This document shows positions 1-11,036 of a stretch of DNA of 64,000 bases, piece by piece (position 1 is the first letter of the stretch; each line of letters begins with the position of its first letter). The stretch covers positions 40,473,791 through 40,537,790 of the forward strand of contig CM055109.1 of the NCBI GenBank assembly GCA_029204225.1, given 5' to 3'. This DNA is from Diphasiastrum complanatum (taxonomy: Eukaryota; Streptophyta; Lycopodiopsida; Lycopodiales; Lycopodiaceae). Both the position numbers and the translations under genes were made by a program. The notes below the pieces were generated by a model that worked only from the letters and a program-made list of their open reading frames with translations, did not search any database and was not told the DNA's origin.

Positions 1-518
1 TGACTACATGAAAAGTATGGAAGTTGGAACAAGTGTTGTGATCAAAGATGCAGAAACTTGTATGGACTGCATTGAGCATTTATCTTTGTGCTTTTTTAAA
101 GGACTCAGAATTTTCAAATCAAAGGGTTATCCATGCACTAGATCATCCAAAACAACAGCTGAAGTACTGATTCCAAAAAATTTATTCTGAAATAACCAGT
201 GACTGTCCAAAAACAACTAGGTGATTGAATGATAACAGAGAACAAAGTTAGAAAGAAATGCACCTTTCCTGCAAAAAAGAGCCTTGAGAAATGGACAAGT
301 AAAGGGGCTCGAAGTGACCTAGATCTTGGAAAAGCCCACCTCTTTAAGATTCTTAATAGTTTTCTGAAGTACTGTCACAGTAAAACCGACTCCCAGAACT
401 AAAATCCCTTTACAGAAGCTATGAACACAGGCATGCCCCTCATAAACTCTTGGTTCAATAACAAGGAGCACGTTCAAAATTTGTTCCAAGTTCGCTTGGA
501 AGAAATTTTTCTTGGTTA
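1..518. other. 3' flank of the GT43 gene, no gene seen
   Basis: This stretch lies downstream of the stop codon of the minus-strand GT43 gene and probably holds its 3' untranslated region. The short open frames here (for example 8-190 plus, and the overlapping minus frames at 319-621) show no recognisable domain. The minus frames overlap the last GT43 exon in other phases and are shadows of it. Confidence 0.5.
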
Positions 519-3352
519 TCAAAAAGTAGGGACCAACTCTTTTTCCAGATTCCAACCAGAAGGATAGCTTGTTGATCCTTGTGCCTCCAAGTGTAGATGC
601 CACACCATAACCTTTGAACATCCATCAGGACGACCTTCCATTTGGTTTTCATCTTCAACCAACTGCTCAATAAAAGTCGTTTCCTGAACATATTTGCGAA
701 GAATTAATTTACAAGCTTCTAGAGCATATAAACTGAATCGAACACAGAACATGTTTTAATACTTAATACTTGATTTCCTAAGTTGATAATAGCAAAAAGC
801 AATACAAAGGATCATGAACCTGAAATCCCTCTTTGATGGTATCAAGCTGTCTAATTGGTTCCAGCACAGGTCTATGCCATGTTCGAGGGTCCCAAAGTAA
901 ACTGCTGTTGAACCCAAACCCTGACATATCAACGTGGAATCTCCTTAATCTCTTGCTTTTCTCGTTTGTATGCCATCCAATCACTGTATTTCCTTTACAA
1001 ACTGGACCCTCCAAGATCGTCTTTGACTTGCTATGTGCCAGCATCCCCACTGGCCAAGTGCCAAACCGTCTGAGCTTCAAAACACAATATTTGTACACAC
1101 TTCAGTAATGACTTGCATAATACTCGCATAATAACAGCCTTACATTGCAATATATTCTAGAGTTGAATATTAATGCTTATTAGTGCTATCAAAGAATGTG
1201 ATTTGCATCATGTTTCTGAAGTGCTTAGCAAACACAAATTGGCAGAAGTTGGTTGAAGAGAGATGCTACAAAATGCTAAAGGTGCATAAAAGCAACCGGC
1301 TGCCATGGTATGGTTGAACCTGTAGTGGCCCACATTCCCTGTGGTAACGATTCTTGCTTTATGTTTCAAACCAATTATTAAGAATGTAACTAGTGTCTTG
1401 CTTGGTGATCATTCACTGAATGTAAAATTTCTATAATTATATTCACCTTTGCAGTTTATGGACAATGGCATCACATGTATGATTGCATATATCTATGAGC
1501 AACCATACAGACTTTAGTGGATAAACTGCATCTTGAATGGAAATGAGTGTTCATAATAACCATAAAATGCGCAATTTGAATTTATTCAATATGTATGACA
1601 CCTGTCATTTCCTTCTGTGCAATAGTTTCCCTAGAAACTAGTCCTTGGTATTCAGCTTTTCCCACCTTATAACCCATAATGATCAGACTCAATCAAGTCT
1701 TATAGTCTATGCTAGTATATAATAAGTATATGCAAGTAATAACTATTGATACTAAGTACTGTCAGTACTTAATTCAACCAACTCAGTGAAGACAATCAAC
1801 TTATACGACAACCAGTCAGGTGATCAGAAAACTCACTAGAGTCGACAAGTGAGGCATAATTCTCTACTTTTGGCAATTATTAATATACTGAGTTGCATTG
1901 ATAAGATTGATAATAAGATTACTTTACATGTATGCTCGGTTTCAAACATATAGAACCTTTTGGGATTAAAGATCGAACTGCTACTAAGTAATTAACTATC
2001 AATCTAATACGCAAACATTCTTTGAAGATACATATTGCCTACTTGATAAATACAAAGAATAAACAAGGACTGACTATTAATACATCATGCATACAAAGAT
2101 GGCCTCTTATAGTGTCGTTGTAGGCATACACTGTTATAGTCCGTGGGATAGACCTTTGAATGAAAGAAAGAATTATTGAAATACTTAACTATTCTATATG
2201 AAGCAAATCCGACTGATAATTTCTATCTTGATATAGCATATACTACAAAATTACAAAATCACGTAGACTGGACTACTATAGATTCTGAGATTCGTGAAAC
2301 TACAGAGTTTAAGATAAATGAAACAACCGAAGAACCTGTACCATCAGGAAGCTATTCTACGATAGCCCATCTACATCTATAAGTCTTGGAAGGCATAGCA
2401 ACTACAATCATGCATAGCCTATTGGGTGATTCAGAGAATCAAATTGATATTGAAACTTAATAGTCTTCTAAGCACAAACACATTCAGGTCTGCTCTTTCT
2501 TTTGGCTATATCAATCCTTAGTCAAGAAAAAAGTTAGCAGTGGTTGAGTTTCAGACAGTCCATAAAGTGTCTCTCTCAAAAGAAAAAGCAAACTCTATGA
2601 ATTCCCATGGAGCAGCTAAGTCATCCAAAGATAGAGGGTTTTATGAAATAGCTCCTTCATCGGTTGAGGGGGGAGGAACTTGGGGAGTGAACCAAAGGAG
2701 CCCTGTGTCATCCTCCCTTTAAAAGTAACACATAAGATAGCTTTCACTGGTTTGAGAAGTAACACAAGACATAAATGTTAGCATCTCCATTGTCACCACA
2801 ATAAATCATTTATGAATCTAATTTGAGATCCAACTATGTGTCTTTGTTTTCAACTCATCAATTTCTCTTTTGGGTGAATGATGTGTTAACTATGAAGCCA
2901 TATTACATATGTAATGTTAATCTTGAAAAATCCTTTCATGCAATGTGTATGGATACATGTCAATACAACTCTCTTATGTGATGCAATTACAGTAATCAGC
3001 TGTGAAATCGAGTTAACTTCACTGCAGGCTGATGTCTGCTTGAGTTGAATAGACACTAAACCCTAAATTATCTGAAGAACTCGGTCGAGATTTTGAAGAC
3101 TCCGAGGTATTACAACCATTGTCAAGTGATTAACTGCATGGCTTAAACACCACTAGCCTACATTCTCCAGCTTTAAGATCCTGATCTGAAGTGCAAGCCT
3201 ACTGTAAGCAAACTATGACCACAAAATTGTACTTCTAAAATGCTCTAAACTAGTGACTTATGAAACATGATGCTACTGCATACAAATAAGTGCCATAAGA
3301 CACTGAAGCTGATGCTACTTTCAATGTATGGTACTATCCTGCATTTTTATTG

Positions 3353-3406
<54 letters not shown>

Positions 3407-3464
3407 CAGTGCCATAGAAGCTGATGCTACTTTCAATGTATGGTACTATCCTGCATTTTTGTTG

Positions 3465-3508
<44 letters not shown>

Positions 3509-4461
3509 CACTTGATTTCTCTAAGTTGCTCAAAAAGCTCCAAAGTGTAGACATTATCATCGTCTGCAAAGTAAACAATTCCATCTAGTTGATGTCGCTC
3601 TATGTGGTCAAGAGCAGCATTTCGTTGGTGAATACCTCGATCCTTCAGGTTTGAAAGGTTCTTGGTGCAAACGAGATGCCGATACATAACCCCCGTGTTT
3701 CTAAGCAAAGCTGCAGTTTCCAAGGACTGAACAGGCGTCTCTACCACTAGCCACAACAGAGGTGCTGGAACAAGCTTCAAAGTATGTGCTAATCTGGTCA
3801 AGTACAGAGCTTGGAAGGGTCTTGGGTAAGTAGGCGTTATCACTATCAACAATTTTTTATGAACCTGATTTCCATTCGTAGTCGGCGTAACCATCAATTT
3901 AGACCTCAAACTCTCATCAGCTGTGTCAGATCTAACTAAGTGGTTCCTTGGAGATCCCAAATTTTGGGCCTCTTTTGTGACGCTCCCCTGCTCTGTTCCA
4001 GTAAACCTATTTGCTTTCAACTGCAAACTCGTGGCAAAATCCCTCCACTCTATAGCAAAATCCTCTCTCCCCTCCAATCTAACACCCAGAGCAGAAGAAG
4101 TAGATCTAAGAAAATCATATTGTCTGAAGGGCGTCAACCCTATTCCAAACCCCAATAAAAAGCATGCCAGCATATGCAGAAAGGGCTTTTTCGAAACGTA
4201 TCCCTTTGGCTTGGATCTCTCGGTAGTTGCTTGACGCTGAGAAACTTTTAACCAGGAAAAAGGTAAAATAGCAGAAACCAGAAAGAAACTGAAGCGTGAA
4301 ATACCTTCAGATTGAGGTGAGGAAGTAACAGAGGCCGCAAAGGAATTTGATCTTTGTGGCGCCATTGGCGATAGACCATGGATAGGACTTGAAGATAAAA
4401 CAAAAGGAGTCCCATTCTGCAAACCGCGCTCGTGAACAGAGAGCACCCTCCGAAAGGACAT
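519..4461 (-). CDS. IRX9H: GT43 xylan xylosyltransferase, IRX9/IRX9H type, three exons
   Basis: Three exons can be joined on the minus strand: 3512-4461, 820-1069 and 519-683, giving 454 residues. Splice sites fit: donor GTGGGT after 3512, acceptor CAG before 1069, donor CAG|GTT after 820, acceptor CAG before 683. The start is the first Met in frame; a TAG lies three codons upstream. Residues about 93-112 are a single membrane anchor, as in Golgi type II glycosyltransferases. The GT43 domain runs from about residue 203, with the metal-binding FADDDN at 299-303, then [34 protein letters not shown] and WHLHLE near the end. Known role of the family: elongation of the xylan backbone with IRX10/IRX14 in secondary walls. 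The N-terminus (FRRVLS...LQNG) and length resemble IRX9H more than IRX14; the subfamily call is my inference. Intron 1 is 2.4 kb, intron 2 is 136 bp. No frameshift or stop is seen, so the gene looks functional. Confidence 0.88.
1070..3511 (-). other. Intron 1 of the GT43 gene (2.4 kb)
   Basis: The interval is bounded by a GT donor (3511-3510) and a CAG acceptor (1072-1070) in matching phase. It is AT-rich and I see no gene or transposon domain in it. Its 5' end carries the duplicated (GA)n block described separately. Small open frames at 2176-2382 and 2540-2722 have no recognisable features. Confidence 0.75.
3293..3504. repeat. 112-bp tandem duplication, each copy ending in (GA)n
   Basis: The sequence from AGTGCCATA through GAAGCTGATGCTAC to TTGTGATGA is present twice with a spacing of 112 bp. 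Each copy runs into a GA array (3357-3404 and 3469-3504). The copies differ by a short indel and single bases. The second array ends only about 6 bp from the intron 1 donor of the GT43 gene, so the transcript has a long CU tract right after the 5' splice site. Confidence 0.9.
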
Positions 4462-5276
4462 AATGTACTAACTGGCAATAAGAGACCCAAGGAAATAGAC
4501 AAATATCCGGCCCGGGGGCCGGGGGGGGGGGGGAGGTTTGTTCTGTCAAAGCCAAAAAGGGGCCGTGGAGACTACATCAAGCTTCCCCGAATGAAACAAC
4601 CTGCCTGCACGCTTTTCTGAAAAATGCGCATGTCATTTGTTCCCTTCCGTGTCAATTGCAATAGAACTCTCTCAGCATGTCAAGTCTGTCCGGTGCGATC
4701 TAGCAAAAGACTTAAAGATCATGAACAGAAAACCTAACTTTGAAAAACTAAAGACATTTCAAGCTTTTTTGTTCAAAGCAGACAAAAACTTACACCAATT
4801 TGCTCTAAACAAATGCCTCTGCCCTACACCAGATCTACAGCTCCTCTGGTGAAGCAAGATCTTATCAATTGGATCAAATGCTGCTCTGCCGCATCCAAGG
4901 AGCACAGTATTTGTATATACAGACAATCAACAATAGCAAATGCAGAAGCTGTAAGCTCACCTCAGATTGATTCTAATTCTAAACCAAAACACTACGATCC
5001 ATTGTAGGTGTATCGTGGGATTTATCTACACTGACAAGATGCTTCTATGCTCTCATCGTAAGAAATAATGAATGTAGGTTTGTCTTCCATCTCCATGAAG
5101 AAATGAAATCGATGGAAGCAAGGCAAGGAAGCAGTAGGTAGGTGTAGCTAGAGAGAGTCCTAGGAAGGGGGGTGGCACTCTGGCAAAAGTGAAGGCCACG
5201 CTGTCCCCCATCCCAATAATATTTTCAATAAGATCTCAACATATCAACCAATCTTAATATATGAAAAACAGGAGTG

Positions 5277-5308
<32 letters not shown>

Positions 5309-5400
5309 AATCTTTGGGGGGCGCCTCTCTGTCTCTCTCTCTCTCTCTCTATCTCTCTCTCATTTGCTCGTCTCTCGCTCTCTCTGACTCCCCTGGCGTT
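4462..5400 (-). promoter_or_regulatory. 5' side of the GT43 gene: poly-C leader and SSRs
   Basis: About 60 bp upstream of the ATG the plus strand reads CCCGGGGGCC followed by 13 G (4521-4533), so the presumed mRNA leader would carry a C-run. Further upstream are (GT)n at about 5278-5307 and (CT)n at about 5330-5385. These are typical low-complexity tracts of plant 5' regions. I cannot place a TATA box or transcription start with confidence. Confidence 0.35.
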
Positions 5401-6260
5401 GAAGTTGGGTTTGCCCACTTAAGTGCGTGGACAAAGTACCCATTGAAAAAAAAAGAACTTTGGGTGGTTCATATTAGAGACACCCGAGTACACTTGCATT
5501 TGCAAGTTGCAATGCATGTTCTTGGCTTATTTGCCTTTCAAAAAAAGGTGAAACATTAAGCAAGGGGGCCATGATCTATTTTAGAATTTTTATATTATTT
5601 TGAGAAGTTAGCTTGGAGATGTCAAATTTGATGTGAGGGTTTTTCCTTCTAAAGTGTGAACAAGATTAAGACTTATTAAGAACAAGTCCACGTGGGCCCA
5701 TCTCCAAATCCCTATGCCAATTTATTTGGCTCGGTTTGGAAATCTCATGGCCCCATGCAATTATGACTAATTGGTTACAAAGATTTATCATTTGGTAAAA
5801 ACTAGAAATTGATGTAGTCTAACAGTCCTCTGGCCACTCTCTAGAGGGCTAGAATTCATAATTTACCTACTTCCGTATTAGCTCCATGTTTGCAGTTGGA
5901 TGGGATGGCACTTTTGTAGGATGATAGGATACAATTTGCAATCTTGCAATGGCCAAATGAGCAACTAGTCTTGTGGAAGTGTAACTCTCGATCACTTCCT
6001 CGTGATAGCAATTTCCATCAATTTTCCCTTGTTATGAGCAAGTTTTCTATGAGGAGCATCTTCACAAGCTATACCACAATCTTTTTTGGGTTTCCAAAAT
6101 TCTACGAGGGCGATTGCTTGAAAAAAAAACTTAGAGCACCCTTCAATGCTAATAATCAAATTTTGACGAGTTCGAGTGAGAAAATGCCATTTTTTTTTAA
6201 TGTTTTTAGAATGCAAAACTTTTTCTTTTCATCCTTAATCAAAAGGCAATAACAAATCCA
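5400..6260. other. Intergenic, nothing recognised
   Basis: AT-rich DNA without a supported gene. The open frame at 5944-6252 (plus) and its antisense shadow have no recognisable domain and sit in sequence rich in short A/T runs. Confidence 0.4.
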
Positions 6261-6261
6261 C

Positions 6262-6350
6262 CCATGTGTGGTGTAGTGGTGGTTGGTATTGGATTGATCA
6301 CCTAAGTTCAAACCTCATAGTCGGTGTTCTCAAAAAGAAAGAGAAAACAA
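6262..6350 (+). mobile_element. Candidate tRNA-derived SINE head
   Basis: A box-A-like TGGTGTAGTGG (6269-6279) is followed 26 bp later by a box-B-like AGTTCAAACCT (6305-6315), the spacing of a tRNA internal promoter. Downstream the sequence becomes A-rich (from about 6330), as in a SINE tail. No target duplication was identified. It could also be a chance match or a tRNA relic. Confidence 0.4.
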
Positions 6351-6480
6351 AGCCAATAATAAAGCTTGCAAGTCACTTGAAAATCAAAAGAAAGAGAGAT
6401 GTTTCCATACCAAAGAAGAGTATGTTCAAAAGACAACAATAACATCTAAAAGACAAAAGAAAACGAAAGGTTCAAAAAAG

Positions 6481-6604
6481 GCATTAAATGCCAGCTATAC
6501 AAAGATGCCCACGTAAGGGTGCATATGAACTTAGAGTGTAAGCAACATTTTATCTCTTCACCTACACCCTTACATGGCACTTGAGTGTAGATGGCATTTA
6601 ATGC
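6481..6604. repeat. Imperfect inverted repeat, about 40-bp arms
   Basis: The arm GCATTAAATGCCAGC... (6481-6521) is matched in inverse by 6565-6604, which ends ATGGCATTTAATGC. Roughly three quarters of positions pair, with a loop of about 43 bp. A TATAAAAGG string lies nearby at about 6640. It may be a MITE relic or a hairpin-forming transcript. Confidence 0.55.
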
Positions 6605-7279
6605 ATGTGCTTAAGGATTCACCATCAAGGAGTTTCAATATAAAAGGATGGTATGCTTGTCAAACTCCAAGCTTCTCTTTTAGAGCCCTTTAGTTCTACC
6701 TCCCATTAATAGCTTGGCAACTAAATTATGACTTGTACCAATCTTCTTTCAAACGCATATGCAAATTGTCTCATAAGTATGAAAATAACGACCTCCCATA
6801 ATACATTAATGCCTTGGCAACTTAATAATATGCACTTGAACACTCCCTTTCATATAGCATAAGCAAGTTGCTTCATAAGTATGGAAACAAGTGCACTTTA
6901 TGATTCATCTCTTGACTTGTGATTGGACACATATGAAACTTTATGATTGGCCTCTTGGTCTTACTTGATATTGGTTTCACCTCAATCTGCCAAGCAACAA
7001 AGATGGGCCCAAAAAATGCACTTGAGTTGTCCTTGGTCAATTGCATTGTTGTTGTTTCTTGATGTATTGTGGACTTTTCCATTGAGAATAATCACATAAG
7101 CTTGCAATCCATCATTGAGTTCAACCTTTGAGAGTACACAAATAAGGAGCTTCTAAAACCTACATGTAAGAGGTTAAAAAAATTCTATCATAGTTTGTAT
7201 TTTGGTCATAGAAGTTACCATTTTGTTGAGTGTTTAATTTTTATGTTGGTCACATTGTAGTAGATCGTTGAGTTGCAGG

Positions 7280-7960
7280 CACCTTCGGTTTTGATCACAG
7301 AACCTTCAGTTTGAAGGGTGAATATTCCTTTCCAACAGATTTTTAGAAACATCAAAAAAGACCAAAAAACACCCAAAACCCTAAAAAATACAAAAAAAAG
7401 AACATTCGTCCGATTCACTATGCATAGGTGTGATTCAGATCTATCTACTGCCAAGTTGGCGAATTTTAATTTCAAAAATAGAAGGCCAAACTGACTGTTC
7501 ATCTAGAAATGGGTAAATTTTTGTGAAAAGTTTAACACCTTTTTACAAAATTTTCAGTTTCCATAAAGAACCTTCACCAAAATCTATGTCAATCTGACTT
7601 ACTATTTTGGTTCATCAATGAGTTCGGCAAACGATAAGCTGAGGCCACGTGTCATATTGTTCAATTTTTGTCAAAAAAAAGTCTCTTTTTTGCAAAAATA
7701 GCAGTATTACATTTGTAACCTTCGTCGATCTCTAATTTTACCCTCGCCAAACTGCAAAAATCAAATTTTTGTGCATGTAGAACCTTCGCCAGTTTTACCC
7801 TAGCCTTATCTGAGTCAGATTCACTATCTGAGAGTTTGACGAAGGTTAGTTTTACCAAATTTGTCAGAAAAAATCTGATTAGAAATTTTTTATCCAAAAT
7901 AGCACTGAAGGACCTTCGTCAAGTCAACCTTCGCCCAGGAAACATTTGCCAGTACTATTT
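7280..7960 (+). repeat. Gypsy G1 leader with dispersed AACCTTCGYC motif
   Basis: Upstream of the G1 gag there are about nine copies of a degenerate motif AACCTTCG(T/C)C, for example near 7282, 7302, 7568, 7718, 7741, 7781, 7911 and 7926, and one in inverse orientation near 7840 (GACGAAGGTT). The surrounding sequence is AT-rich and not coding. It is most likely the untranslated leader or LTR part of G1. No LTR border could be fixed. Confidence 0.5.
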
Positions 7961-8260
7961 TTAGGTTCTAATTTTTTAGATCAAGCCTCTGTCAAATTTT
8001 TGAACAATTATGTTACAACTTGATTCTGATTCTGAATTCATCATTCTTAGAAGTGTGGTTGCTTGATCATAGATCTTTTTCCAAAAATCAGAAACCTGAT
8101 TATTGTCAAGTGAAAGAAATTTTGCAAATCTAAATTGAGATAGATTTTGATTGAAAATCTAGATCCAATCTCATTGTCTGATTGATTTAATTTGCAAAAA
8201 TGGATGCTCCTAGAGCTGCTCCCCAGAAATTCAATCCCATGAGTTAGAAGATCACCCCGA

Positions 8261-8570
8261 TTGGATCTACCCAAGTACAATGGATTATCTGATCCAGTTA
8301 GATTTCTCCAAATTTATGTAGAATCTTGTGAAGTCTATGGCGAAGTCTTTTCTCAAGATAAACTTAAGCTATTTCCAATGGCCTTAACGGGTGCAGCACA
8401 AAATTGGTATTATAATCAATATGAAACTGAGCATATAGATTGGGAAACTGTCAAACAAGCCCTTATCATACAGTTCAAAGCTCGGAAGTTCATGGAAGAC
8501 CCTTTTCTACTTCTAAGTAAAATTAAAATGGGAAAGCAAGAAATGGTACGAGATTATATTGAACAAGTTA
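8261..8570 (+). pseudogene. Gypsy (Ty3) gag N-terminal part, element G1
   Basis: The frame reads KYNGLSDPVRFLQIY, then AAQNWYYN and a DYIEQV stretch at its end. This is the retrotransposon gag domain of plant Ty3/gypsy elements and aligns by eye with the G2 gag at 51.6-51.9 kb (KYDRLSDPIRFLHIY...DYIEQV). There is no ATG start in frame and an upstream frame has a TAG. The gag stops exactly where Copia E1 begins; its continuation (VKVLRSEC...) is found on the other strand at 19216. Confidence 0.85.
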
Positions 8571-8805
8571 TGTCAAAATATTGGAAAAATCTATCTAATG
8601 TTGTGAGTAGGGGTCCTAAAAATGCCAAAGATGAATTAAGCTCTGTCCTATGTTTTGTTGACAGATCTTGTTTGTAACACAATAATGTTTCTTGTATGAT
8701 CAGCTTTCTTATTGTCAACCAATGCTAGTCTAATCTTTATGGTATTATTGGGCTTAGGAAATCAAAAGTACATGTGTAGGGCATCCCACACGTGTGAATT
8801 CAACA
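8571..8805 (+). mobile_element. 5' LTR of Copia E1, internally deleted
   Basis: Begins TGTCAAAATATTGG and ends TTCAACA directly before a primer binding site. The preceding five bases AGTTA (8566-8570) are the target duplication, matched beside the other E1 LTR. Compared with that LTR (19222-19835, 614 bp) this copy lacks about 380 bp in the middle; both ends are preserved. It contains the palindrome CACACGTGTG at 8787-8796. Confidence 0.85.
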
Positions 8806-8818
8806 TGGTATCAGAGCC
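8806..8818 (+). other. Primer binding site of E1 (initiator tRNA-Met)
   Basis: TGGTATCAGAGCC follows the LTR end without a gap. It is the standard plant Copia primer site complementary to the 3' end of initiator tRNA-Met. The same site, with small changes, follows the LTRs of E2, E3, E4 and E6. Confidence 0.9.
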
Positions 8819-9549
8819 TACCTAAGATTTACAAGCAAATCTAATCAAAAAGTTTGCAGATTTGATTAGATTTCAAGCTAGGAACTGTCTAGATTCTACT
8901 TTCTAGCTAGTTTACAGTTTTCTGGTGATTTAGAGCTTCAAACCACTTTGAATGGTCCAGATCAGGTATTGTACGAAATTTCAGGTGCTGGCACGTGTGA
9001 AATCTGCCCATTTTCAGTTTGGTGGTTCTCTCTCACCTCAGATCCAAATTTCATGCAAATTAGCCCACTAGAAAGCTAGAAATGTGTAGAATCTAATGCA
9101 ATTTGAATCATGACAGTTGGATAAGCCAATCAGAAGTTATAAGCTTTTGAAGAGTCGTAGGTAGGGCGCCTAGACCTGTGGCAAATCGTGTGTACATGTC
9201 ATTTATTGCTTGAATGATCACAAAAATCATCCAGAAGTTGACCAATCTCATCTATATGTGATTTAGACAAAATTTATAGGTTCTAGGCAAATTGTTTCAT
9301 ACAAATAGATTGTATTTGAGTCAATTTGACATTTTTGGAGTATTTCACACGTGTGAAATTCAGAGAACCATAACTTTTTCCATACTTCATTTTTTTTTAT
9401 GATTTAAATCTTGTTTTAGAGAGATTGTCAAGCTAGTGAGATCTATCTCATAGTTTTTTGCTTTGTCTTACATAGAATTTGGTTTTTTGCCCTTGATTGG
9501 TAAGATAAGCAATTTTTTCATCCATCTTTTTTGATTTCCATCATTCTTT
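8819..9549 (+). other. Untranslated leader of Copia E1
   Basis: Non-coding leader between the primer site and the gag start. It holds a 16-bp perfect palindrome TTTCACACGTGTGAAA at 9343-9358, a second copy of the motif found at the end of the LTR. Confidence 0.6.
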
Positions 9550-10854
9550 ATGAATTCAATGGGTGTCTTTCTATTAGAAGCAAGTGAAAGATTGTCAACC
9601 TCCAATTACTCAATTTGGAAGGTTAGAATAGAATCTGTCTTAATACTACAAGATGTGATGGATATTGTACTTGGCATTGAAGAAGAACTACAAATTCCTC
9701 AAGAAATTCCAAAGTACAAAAACAGAGCTAGGATGGCTCTGCATTATATTGAGATGAATGTCTCAAATGACATCTTAAGAGAAATTGGTGTTTGTACTAA
9801 TGCCAAAGATGCTTGGGATACTCTCAAGTCCATCTATGAAGCAAAGAATACTTCTAGACTTCTAACACTAAGAAACCAAATTTTTCAAAGTGTACAGAGA
9901 AGTGATGAATGTGCTTCAACTTATGTAATGAGAGTTAAAGACCTCCATAGAGAATTGTCATGCATAGGAGACTCCATCAACCAAAATGAACTTGTTCAAG
10001 TCATACTTAATGGGTTAAAGGAGGAATATGACAAACTTGTTCACAGTTATGCCATTAAGGAGGAGCTACCAAGTTTGGAAGCACTCCAAAGTGTGCTCAT
10101 TTCTGAAGAATCAAGACAAGAGTATAAACTCTTGAAAATGGAGAGATTGTCTCTCAACATTGATGGTAAAGCTCTCTTTACCAAAGACAAGCACAAGACA
10201 AGAAGTAAGAATCAACACCAATCCTCTTCAAGCAAGAACAATCTTATTTCCAAGGAGAAAGGAGAAGAGGATGAGTCCTCTCAAGCTTCCACATCCAAGA
10301 AGAAGAAGAAAAACATCAAGTGTTTCTTTTGTGGCAAGAAGGGGCGTTATGTCACCAATTGCTTCAAGAAGAAGAGTCAATTCAAGCAAGCCAACATTTC
10401 TAATGAAGAGAAGGAAGATGCTCATGCAAGTGATGGAGAGGGATCTCTTATGGTCTCGAGTTTTTCTTCATCACCTTTCAAGAAGGATGGTTCGTGGTAT
10501 ATCGACAGTGGAGCTTCCTCACATATGTATAGCTCCAAGAATTCTTTTTCATCCATGTCACCTTATGAAGGAGCCAAGAAGTCCATCTACACAATAAATG
10601 ATCATGAGTGTGCTATTGAAGGAATAGGGACCATTCCCTTAAAGCTTTCTTCATCAAAATTTCTTTCTCTGTCTAAAGTACTTTTTGTTCCTAAGTTAAC
10701 AAAAAATCTTATTAGTGTTGGGCAATTGTTTGATAGTGGACTAGATGTGAATTTCAATGTTGATACATGTACAATCAAGAAGCATGATGAGATCCTTGCA
10801 TTTGGGTCTAGATATGGTGGAATCTACAAGCTTGATCCCAAAGAGTATGCTAAC
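9550..10854 (+). pseudogene. Copia E1 gag and protease, truncated before integrase
   Basis: Starts with the typical Copia gag (LEASERLSTSNYSIWKVR). A zinc knuckle follows at about 10321-10365, CFFCGKKGRYVTNC, where the His of CCHC is replaced by Arg. Then comes the aspartic protease WYIDSGASSHM at about 10495-10527. In the sister element E2 the next block is the integrase zinc finger (ELWHRRLGHP); here the match ends at about 10854 and foreign sequence begins. The truncation and the lost knuckle His make it non-functional. Confidence 0.88.
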
Positions 10855-11036
10855 TCCTGGCTCCTAGCATCTGCTCGCTCTCTCTGGCTATGTGCCACCC
10901 GACACCATGTCAGCGCAAGCATATCCCTGAGTCGCCGCTCACGGGATCCCGAGACTACTATCTCCCTAATCATACTGAGGTATATGGCTCTGAGTAACTT
11001 CCTCTAGGGTTATCCCTGATCTCACCGCCTGAGAAT
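10855..11036. other. Unidentified GC-richer filler at a rearrangement junction
   Basis: About 180 bp between the plus-strand protease part and the minus-strand RNase H part of E1. It is visibly richer in G and C than both neighbours and matches neither E2 nor any other element in the window that I could see. It holds no domain. Confidence 0.6.

Noticed and set aside
319-752. Three overlapping minus-strand frames at the GT43 3' end as separate genes
   Set aside because: Only the frame joined at 683 continues GT43; the others are shadows of it.
3267-3584. Open frames with Arg-Glu or Ser-Leu runs at GA arrays (also at 21.1, 35.5 and 41.2 kb)
   Set aside because: They are translations of (GA)n/(CT)n microsatellites and have no coding support.
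8261-8677. G1 gag as a complete 138-residue gene
   Set aside because: The start codon is TTG, and the last 35 residues are E1 LTR sequence.
10228-10597. Alternative frames over E1 gag
   Set aside because: They overlap the gag/protease frame, which carries all recognisable motifs.
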